From Candidatus Krumholzibacteriia bacterium (GTDB lineage: Bacteria > Krumholzibacteriota > Krumholzibacteria > WVZY01 > JAKEHA01): DNA of 11,040 bases. Positions within the stretch are counted from its first letter, which is position 1, and each line of letters begins with the position of its first letter. The DNA is taken from contig JAOTVO010000068.1 in the NCBI GenBank assembly GCA_029863355.1, positions 1 to 11,040 of the forward strand, given 5' to 3'. Below are positions 6,461-11,040 of the stretch, in pieces. The notes below the pieces were generated by a model that did no database searches, was not told the origin of the DNA, and was given only the letters and a program-made list of their open reading frames with translations. The position numbers and the translations under genes are program-made.

Positions 6461-6487
6461 GACGCGCGGCGCCGCGCCGAGGTTTCA
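6461..6487 (-). promoter_or_regulatory. Candidate ECF-sigma promoter of the DUF4097 pair
   Basis: On the minus strand TGAAAC (6482-6487) and CGTC (6461-6464) are 17 bases apart, the arrangement of many extracytoplasmic-function sigma promoters. The transcript would start about 22 bases before the ATG at 6431, with AAAGGAG in between. No good sigma-70 pair was seen at the right distance. Only ten bases are diagnostic, so a chance match is possible. Confidence 0.35.
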
Positions 6488-6508
6488 AACGGAAGGCAGT
6501 TCTTGGAC

Positions 6509-6528
6509 GGCCGGTGGGCTGACCGGCC
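6509..6528 (-). repeat. Short inverted repeat after the hydrolase operon
   Basis: GGCCGGT (6509-6515) and ACCGGCC (6522-6528) form a perfect 7-base stem with a 6-base loop. It is the second hairpin downstream of the SGNH hydrolase stop and has no T tract. It may assist termination or protect the 3' end. Confidence 0.45.
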
Positions 6529-6545
6529 ATGGGTTGGCGCGGGCC

Positions 6546-6578
6546 GGGCGGCCGCTTCCGCGGGGGAAACGGCCGCCC
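6546..6578 (-). terminator. Hairpin terminator candidate after the SGNH hydrolase
   Basis: GGGCGGCCG (6546-6554) pairs perfectly with CGGCCGCCC (6570-6578). After one mismatch, TTCC/GGAA extends the stem by four pairs, leaving a 5-base loop. It begins 10 bases beyond the stop of the hydrolase gene. No T tract follows, so termination may need Rho or rest on the hairpin alone; the position between two operons favours the call. Confidence 0.55.
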
Positions 6579-6588
6579 GCCGGAGGCC

Positions 6589-7812
6589 CTACCGCAGGGG
6601 ACCGATGGGCAGGGGCGGATCCGGGATGCTCGCCGCATAAGAGGCGTTGATCACCCGGATGAACTCCCGCGCCACCGTCCAGTGCCCGAGGGCGGAGGGG
6701 TGCAACCCGTCGACGCTGAACAGCCCGCCGCTGATGTAGTCCGTGGTGTAGGTCTCGCCGCGGATCTCGACCCCGCTGGCCGCCAGCGCGTTGAACTTCG
6801 CGAACGCGTCGACCACCGGGATGCCGCGGTTCGTGCAGATGCTGTCGATCACCGTGTTGAAAGCGCCGATCCGCGCACGGATGTTCCCCAGCTCGGTGGG
6901 GTCGATCACCACCGCGTCGGGCAGCGGGTTCCCGGTGCCGCCGGCCACCACGGGCACGCCGATGCCCTGGGCAAGGAGCGTGGCCGCGGGCAGCGTGAGG
7001 AGTGTCCCCGACGGCAATGGCCCCGATCCTCCCTGGAACTCACCCAGGAGCGGCACCGGGTTGCCCCCGATGAGGATCGGCTGGCGCGTCACCGGGTCGA
7101 CGAGGATCCTGGGAATCGTCGTGAAGAACGGTATCGTCACGATGTCGGGGATGTTGGCCGCCACCATCGCGCCCGCCGCGGCGCGCAGCGCATCGATTGC
7201 GGTGCGGTAGTCCGACTCGAACGACGCCACCGGCGTCATCGCGAGGTCGGTGCCCGCCTGCGCGGACAGGTAGACGTCACTCATGCCCATCCATGCCGCC
7301 AGGAACGTCGGCTGTGCGCCCGCCGCCTGCCCGACGGCGCTGGTACCGAAGGCGGGGTTGCGCAGCACGATCTGGTAGAACGGATTGGGATCGGGGGCCG
7401 GACTCTTGGAGAGCAGGTCGTTCACCCGCGCCGAGGGGATGCCGAGGTTGTTGTAGGCGGCCGGGTGCGTCGAGTTGGTGGGCGCCCCCACGCCCGCCAG
7501 CGTGTCGAGCGCGAGCGGCACGTAGCTGGCCACGAACATGAGGGGCGGGATGCCCGGCTCGAAGATGAGCGGCATCGCGAAACTGGGCGCGCGTACGGCC
7601 TGCGCCAGGAGGGCGGCGTAGCTCGCCTGCTGGAAGCCCGCGACGAGGCCGCCGTTCTGGATGCCGGCGGTGTAGCTGTCGCCGATCACGTAGAACTTGT
7701 TGAAATTCGCGCTGCCCGTTCCGCAGCTACACGGCGAGATCGGGTCCACCGACGTGCATCCCGATACGGCGAAGAGCGCGGCGAATACGATCGTTGTGAT
7801 CCATGTGCGCAT
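6589..7812 (-). CDS. Lipoprotein SGNH/GDSL-family esterase/lipase
   Basis: A 407-residue lipid-anchored hydrolase. The signal peptide ends in the lipobox VSGC with Cys19 as the lipidated residue, followed by a short Cys/Ser/Pro linker. Block I is FYVIGDSYTAG with nucleophile Ser46. Block II is probably NNLGIPSARVNDL (Gly124). Block V is SVDGLHPSALGH with Asp368 and His371 completing the catalytic triad. Block III, normally GxND, reads GMSD (176-179): Ser178 stands where the oxyanion-hole Asn is expected. ATG 7812 is chosen because GGGAGG lies 8 bases upstream; an in-frame GTG at 7821 overlaps that ribosome site. The FadL-like gene ends 15 bases upstream, so the two form an operon. Family enzymes cleave esters such as fatty-acyl esters; the substrate here is unknown, but the FadL neighbour points to lipids. 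Alternative: a weak or altered SGNH enzyme because of the Asn-to-Ser change. Confidence 0.9.
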   Translation of the reverse strand: MRTWITTIVFAALFAVSGCTSVDPISPCSCGTGSANFNKFYVIGDSYTAGIQNGGLVAGFQQASYAALLAQAVRAPSFAMPLIFEPGIPPLMFVASYVPLALDTLAGVGAPTNSTHPAAYNNLGIPSARVNDLLSKSPAPDPNPFYQIVLRNPAFGTSAVGQAAGAQPTFLAAWMGMSDVYLSAQAGTDLAMTPVASFESDYRTAIDALRAAAGAMVAANIPDIVTIPFFTTIPRILVDPVTRQPILIGGNPVPLLGEFQGGSGPLPSGTLLTLPAATLLAQGIGVPVVAGGTGNPLPDAVVIDPTELGNIRARIGAFNTVIDSICTNRGIPVVDAFAKFNALAASGVEIRGETYTTDYISGGLFSVDGLHPSALGHWTVAREFIRVINASYAASIPDPPLPIGPLR

Positions 7813-7827
7813 CTTTCTCACCTCCCG

Positions 7828-9117
7828 CTAGAAGCGGTACCCGACGTTGAGGCCCAGGAGCGTTCCGTACGATGCATAGGTCCCGTTGTACGCGTCGAGG
7901 CTCTCGCCCTGCGTGCTGCGCTCCTCGGCGAGGAGCACCAGGCCGAACAGGTCCGCCGTCCAGGCACCGGTGTGCAGGCCGGCGCCGGCCGCGAAGCCGT
8001 GGCGGTCGGGATCGGCCAGGATGGGGCTCATCGCCTTGCGCGGCTGCGGGGTCTCGTCCCAGTAATAGCCCACGCGCAGGTCCCAGCGCTCGGCCAGGGC
8101 GTACTCGAGCCCGACGCGCACGTTGAGCGTGTTCTCGTAGTCCTGGACGCGGTCGGTGTTGAGCGACTTGTCCTCGAAACGGAACGGGAGCTTCTCGAAC
8201 TGGCTCCAGCCGAAGAGGATGACGTCCGCCTCGAAGACCCAGCGCTCCACGCCTGTGTACGCGCCGGCCAGCGAGAGCACCCACGGCAGATCGATCCACG
8301 TCGACCCCGTCTGGTCGTCCGGGAACTCCGCGGCCACCACCTGGTCGAAGGCCGCGTCGCCGGTGGAGCGCTGCGTGAAGTCGGCGTGCCCTTCGATCTC
8401 GGCCGTCGCCTGGCTGCGGAAGGAGGCGCCCAGGGAGACGTCTTCGTGGGCCTGCACGAGCAGCCCCGCGTTGAAGCCGAAGTTCAGCCCGTCGCTTCCC
8501 TCCAGGTTGAGCGTGCCCACGTCGAGATAGCCCGATCCGTTGGGATCCCACTGCTGGATGTAGCGGTGCAGCTCGACGGTCGAGTAGATCATCTGCGCCC
8601 CGACGCCGACCGCGACGCGCGCGTGCGGCCGCCACGCAATAGTGGGCACGAAGTAGAAGGTCTCGAGGTTGACCTTGTTGGCGATGTGCCGGCCCGTGAA
8701 CTGGTCGGGGTCCTTCCAGTCCTGTCCCAGGCCGAACGCGTTGTACACGCCGAGTCCCACGCCCAGCCCCTCGCGGAGCTGGTGGGTGACGTACGCGTTG
8801 ATGGGCGGGAAGAAGAGGGTGCCCGTCTCCTCCTTGACGCCGAAGCCGGGGTCGGGATCGACGCCGGCGAACTCGGTGCCCGTGAAGATGGTCGCTACGC
8901 CCGCATAGACCTGCGTCCCCTCGAGGTCGGCCAGGCCGGCGGAGTTGAAGAAGATGGCGGATGGGTCGTTTGCCTGCGCCGCGAAGGCGCCCCCCATGCC
9001 GAGGGCCTTGGCGCCGCCCTCGAAGATGGAGAACCCGGCCGCGAGTCCCGCCCGGGGCAGCAAGACGATCGCGACGGCGAGCACGAAGACGCGCAAGGCA
9101 CGCGCACGTACTTCCAT
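7828..9117 (-). CDS. FadL/OmpP1-type outer-membrane transport protein
   Basis: A 429-residue outer-membrane beta-barrel of the FadL/TodX family, which takes up long-chain fatty acids or other hydrophobic compounds. Signal peptide about 1-26 (cleavage GLA-AGF). The mature N-terminus has the family's hatch signature: AGFSIFEGGAKALGMGGAFA, then NDPSAIFFNSAGLADLEG, with NSAG in place of the usual NPAG. Alternating amphipathic strands follow to the C-terminal GLNVGYRF, with the terminal Phe typical of BAM-recognised porins. The start at ATG 9117 is set by the signal peptide and by AGGGGG about 7 bases upstream; the frame stays open further upstream without a start signal. It is the first gene of a two-gene operon with the lipoprotein hydrolase and has its own promoter (9168-9196). 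Length is in the family range. The transported compound cannot be told from sequence. Confidence 0.9.
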   Translation of the reverse strand: MEVRARALRVFVLAVAIVLLPRAGLAAGFSIFEGGAKALGMGGAFAAQANDPSAIFFNSAGLADLEGTQVYAGVATIFTGTEFAGVDPDPGFGVKEETGTLFFPPINAYVTHQLREGLGVGLGVYNAFGLGQDWKDPDQFTGRHIANKVNLETFYFVPTIAWRPHARVAVGVGAQMIYSTVELHRYIQQWDPNGSGYLDVGTLNLEGSDGLNFGFNAGLLVQAHEDVSLGASFRSQATAEIEGHADFTQRSTGDAAFDQVVAAEFPDDQTGSTWIDLPWVLSLAGAYTGVERWVFEADVILFGWSQFEKLPFRFEDKSLNTDRVQDYENTLNVRVGLEYALAERWDLRVGYYWDETPQPRKAMSPILADPDRHGFAAGAGLHTGAWTADLFGLVLLAEERSTQGESLDAYNGTYASYGTLLGLNVGYRF

Positions 9118-9167
9118 GTCCAATCCCCCTTTGCGTTGGGAGCGAGCGGTGTTCGGTAGCGGGCAGG

Positions 9168-9196
9168 AGTATACCAGCGCCCGGGCGAGCCCCCAA
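9168..9196 (-). promoter_or_regulatory. Sigma-70 promoter of the FadL-hydrolase operon
   Basis: On the minus strand TTGGGG (9191-9196) and TATACT (9168-9173) are 17 bases apart. Transcription would start near 9161, about 44 bases before ATG 9117. It is back to back with the promoter of the plus-strand gene, whose -35 begins 33 bases away. Confidence 0.65.
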
Positions 9197-9229
9197 GACG
9201 AAACGGAGTACGAAGTCGGCAGATCCGCC

Positions 9230-9257
9230 TTGCCCGCAGCCCGCTCACTGCTATGAT
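9230..9257 (+). promoter_or_regulatory. Sigma-70 promoter of the chalcone-isomerase-fold gene
   Basis: TTGCCC (9230-9235) and TATGAT (9252-9257) are 16 bases apart. Transcription would start near 9264, giving a short leader that contains GGAGG before ATG 9288. Divergent from the FadL promoter within a 170-base intergenic region, so a shared regulator is possible. Confidence 0.6.
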
Positions 9258-9287
9258 CGGGCGGGCCTCTCGGCCTGGAGGAACGAT

Positions 9288-9932
9288 ATGAGACCAAGCG
9301 ATTTTGCAAGGGTGCGCCTGGCGTTGGCGGTCCTCGTGCTAGCCGGCGCGCTGGCCGCGGGCCTCGCCGTGGCGCAGGAGACCGTCGAGGAGCCGTCGAC
9401 CAAGAAGCGCTTCCCGGCGACCGTGACCCTCGCGGACGGCGAGGAGACCTTCTCGCTGCCCCTGACGGGCACGGCCGTGCGCAAGAAGTTCATCGTCAAG
9501 GTGTACGCGGTCGCCCACCACATGGCCGGCGGGCCCTTCGCCAGCGAAGACGAAGCACTCGTCGCCGCGCTCGCCGGCGGGACGCCGCGGCAGCTCACGC
9601 TCCACTTCGCCCGCGGCGTGGGGGCGGACAAGATCCAGGGGGCGTTCCGCGAAGGATTCGAGAAGAACGCGTCGGTCGAGGAAGGCGAGCTCATTCGCGA
9701 CGCGGTCGAGCAGTTCGCGGGGTACTTCGACGGCGACGTCGCCGAGGACGAGCAGTACGTGCTGCGCTGGATGCCGGGCGGCACGGTGACGACGGTGGTC
9801 GCGGGCGAGGAAAAACCGGCGATCGAGAACGAGGCCTTCGCGCGCGTGCTCTGGCGGATCTGGCTGGGCGAGAAGGCGATCGTCGACCGCAAGAAGCTGG
9901 TGCGCCTGGCGGTGGCGGAAGACGCCGAATAG
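9288..9932 (+). CDS. Exported chalcone-isomerase-fold (CHI-like) protein
   Basis: A 214-residue exported protein of the chalcone isomerase-like superfamily. Bacterial members are usually not flavonoid enzymes; the fold also includes plant fatty-acid-binding proteins. Signal peptide about 1-29 (MRPSDFARVR, long Ala/Leu/Val core, cleavage AVA-Q). The family pattern follows: an early beta strand (LPLTGTAVRKKFIVKVYAVA, about 60-79), ARGVGADKIQGAFREGFEKN, a middle helical part, and a C-terminal FARVLWRIWLGEKAIVD, the usual last strand-helix with the W.G...D end. ATG 9288 is chosen for the GGAGG seven bases upstream and the signal peptide; longer upstream frames have no start signal. It is the only plus-strand gene, divergent from FadL, and ends 9 bases from the convergent Smr gene. 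Likely periplasmic; lipid binding is an inference from fold and neighbours. Confidence 0.88.
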   Translation: MRPSDFARVRLALAVLVLAGALAAGLAVAQETVEEPSTKKRFPATVTLADGEETFSLPLTGTAVRKKFIVKVYAVAHHMAGGPFASEDEALVAALAGGTPRQLTLHFARGVGADKIQGAFREGFEKNASVEEGELIRDAVEQFAGYFDGDVAEDEQYVLRWMPGGTVTTVVAGEEKPAIENEAFARVLWRIWLGEKAIVDRKKLVRLAVAEDAE

Positions 9933-9941
9933 GCGGGTTCG

Positions 9942-10268
9942 TCACGCGGGGGGTTCCGGCTCGCGCACCGGGCTATCCAGAGGCGCGAGCTCCACGATCG
10001 TGGCGCCCCATTCGCCACCACCGATTCCGCCCAGCGTGAAGCGGATCACGTGCGGCAGCCGGCGCAGGATCGCGTGCACGGTCTCGCGCAAGGCGCCCGT
10101 TCCCTTGCCGTGCACGATGCGTACTTGGAGAATGCCGCGCGCGCGGCATTCGGCGAGGTACTCGGGGACGAGGTCCTTGACCTCGCGCGGGTGGAAGGCG
10201 TGGAGGTCGAGCGTCCCGTCGATGGGAAGCTCGACCGCCCCGTTCTCGTCGAAGCCGTTATCGCCCAT
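9942..10268 (-). CDS. Stand-alone Smr-domain protein
   Basis: A 108-residue protein that is essentially one Smr (small MutS-related) domain, the nuclease-like domain also found at the C-terminus of MutS2. The DxH motif is seen as TLDLHAFHP (19-27), followed by EYLAECRARG and RIVHGKGTGALR (50-61), and finally GGGEWGATIVEL (83-94) in place of the more usual GGxGxTxVxL. Family members bind nucleic acid and many nick DNA or cleave RNA; the target here is unknown. No signal peptide, so cytoplasmic. It starts three bases after the stop of the DinB gene upstream, with AAGG directly against the ATG, so translation probably depends on coupling. It is the last gene of the ABC-DinB-Smr operon and ends 9 bases from the convergent plus-strand gene; no terminator hairpin was seen there. 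Confidence 0.88.
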   Translation of the reverse strand: MGDNGFDENGAVELPIDGTLDLHAFHPREVKDLVPEYLAECRARGILQVRIVHGKGTGALRETVHAILRRLPHVIRFTLGGIGGGEWGATIVELAPLDSPVREPEPPA

Positions 10269-10271
10269 CCT

Positions 10272-10784
10272 TCACCAGGTCCCGGCGTAGGCGAGCGCGT
10301 ACGGAGCGGCGAGCTGCGCGAGGTAGCCGTACTGCAGAGCGGCGAGCTGCCGGATGTGCAGGTAGTCGTGCGCCAGCCAGCTCGCGAGCAGGTCCCCGGC
10401 CGTCAGGCGTCCGAACTGGGGGTGCTCGTAGGCAGCCGACCAGTCCGGCTTCTCCAGTCCGCCCAGCCAGGCGATCGACTTCTCGCGCTCCCGGTGGAAG
10501 AGCGAGCGCATCTCGACAATGTCCTGCTCCGCGTAGCCGTGCTCCGCGACCCACCCTTCCGGATCGTTCGGCGGCCAGGCCTCGCCGCCACGGTGCAGCG
10601 TGTAATCCAGCCGCGTACGGAAATCGAACCGCTCCTCGTCGTAGAGATGGCAGATCACGTCGAGCATGGACCACTTCTCCGGCGACGGCCTCCAGCACGC
10701 CTGCGTGATGTCGATGTGCTTGACGAAACGATCGATGGCGACGGCGTTGGCCGCGAACCGCGTGGTGACGTAGGCCAGGTTCAT
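10272..10784 (-). CDS. DinB-family metal-binding protein
   Basis: A 170-residue all-helical DinB-superfamily protein, a putative metal-dependent enzyme of unknown substrate. Key features are PEKWSMLDVICHLYDEERFD (residues 35-54) and ASWLAHDYLHIRQL (134-147), giving the expected three metal-ligand histidines H46, H139 and H143. It belongs to a different branch from the DinB protein at 692-1288; beyond the motifs the two share little. No signal peptide. ATG 10784 has a very strong ribosome site (AAGGAGGAGG), which overlaps the TAA of the upstream ABC transporter gene. Together with the three-base gap to the Smr gene downstream, this shows a tightly packed operon. Confidence 0.9.
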   Translation of the reverse strand: MNLAYVTTRFAANAVAIDRFVKHIDITQACWRPSPEKWSMLDVICHLYDEERFDFRTRLDYTLHRGGEAWPPNDPEGWVAEHGYAEQDIVEMRSLFHREREKSIAWLGGLEKPDWSAAYEHPQFGRLTAGDLLASWLAHDYLHIRQLAALQYGYLAQLAAPYALAYAGTW

Positions 10785-10798
10785 GTCGTCCCTCCTCC

Positions 10799-11040
10799 TT
10801 AGATACGGGCCTGGTACGTGTAGAGGTCGTGGTAGCGCCCGGCGGCGGCGATCAGCGCTTCGTGGCGCCCGCGCTCGACCACCCTGCCGGCTTCGACGAC
10901 GAGGATCTGATGGGCGCGGCGGATCGTGCTCAGACGATGGGCGATGACGAAGACCGTTCGCCCCCGCATGAGACCGGCGAGACTCTCCTGGATGAAGGCC
11001 TCGCTCTCGGTGTCGAGGCTCGACGTGGCCTCGTCGAGGA
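10799..11040 (-). CDS. ABC exporter ATP-binding domain, C-terminal end (runs off right edge)
   Basis: I translated the last 79 codons directly; the gene enters at the right edge of the window and ends at a TAA (10799-10801). The visible part starts in the Walker B/D-loop LDEATSSLD, then [14 protein letters not shown] with the H-loop His, and [23 protein letters not shown], the standard end of an MsbA/BmrA-type half-transporter with a fused ATP-binding domain. The D-loop and H-loop are intact, suggesting an active ATPase. The transmembrane part, Walker A and signature motif are outside the window, so substrate and exact subfamily cannot be given. First visible gene of the operon with DinB and Smr. 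Confidence 0.9.
   Translation of the reverse strand, partial: LDEATSSLDTESEAFIQESLAGLMRGRTVFVIAHRLSTIRRAHQILVVEAGRVVERGRHEALIAAAGRYHDLYTYQARI

Noticed and set aside
6529..9159. Very long open frame (876 codons) on the plus strand
   Set aside because: It is antisense to the hydrolase and FadL genes, is dominated by Arg, His, Val and Gly, has no ribosome site or domain pattern, and results from high GC at third codon positions.

Overview
The window is GC-rich bacterial DNA from a diderm (Gram-negative-type) organism: it encodes a FadL-type outer-membrane protein ending in an aromatic residue, a lipoprotein with a lipobox, and several exported proteins. A Hanks-type Ser/Thr kinase fused to TolB-like and TPR regions, two DUF4097 proteins and two DinB-family proteins fit Acidobacteriota, Gemmatimonadota, Eisenbacteria-like or related soil/metagenomic lineages. 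The sequence alone does not fix the phylum. All genes but one are on the minus strand. No rRNA, tRNA, CRISPR array, transposase or integrase was seen. No gene-free stretch exceeds 300 bases; the longest is 4355-4587, which holds a terminator and a strong promoter.

Layout. 1-579: N-terminal part of a secreted protein of unknown role, running off the left edge. 692-1288: DinB-family protein, probably read from a leaderless promoter. 1371-4354: an operon of a membrane Ser/Thr kinase with a TPR C-terminus, followed by a 134-aa beta-rich protein of unknown function. The kinase reading frame is cut by one in-frame TAG exactly where homologues are expected to carry Trp, so it appears as two adjacent open frames. 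4588-6431: two tandem exported DUF4097 proteins, one built on TNGG repeats and one on SDGD repeats. 6589-9117: a FadL-like outer-membrane channel followed by a lipoprotein SGNH/GDSL hydrolase. 9288-9932 (plus strand): an exported chalcone-isomerase-fold protein, divergent from the FadL operon. 9942-11040: an operon of an ABC exporter (only its C-terminal end is in the window), a second DinB-family protein and a stand-alone Smr-domain protein.

How they may work together. FadL, the lipoprotein esterase/lipase and the chalcone-isomerase-fold protein (a fold that includes fatty-acid binders) share one divergent promoter region and could form an envelope lipid uptake/processing module; this is inference. 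The kinase operon sits in a stretch of visibly lower GC than its neighbours and has its own near-consensus sigma-70 promoter. The DUF4097 pair has an ECF-sigma-like promoter candidate, which would fit an envelope-stress role, but no sigma or anti-sigma gene is in view.
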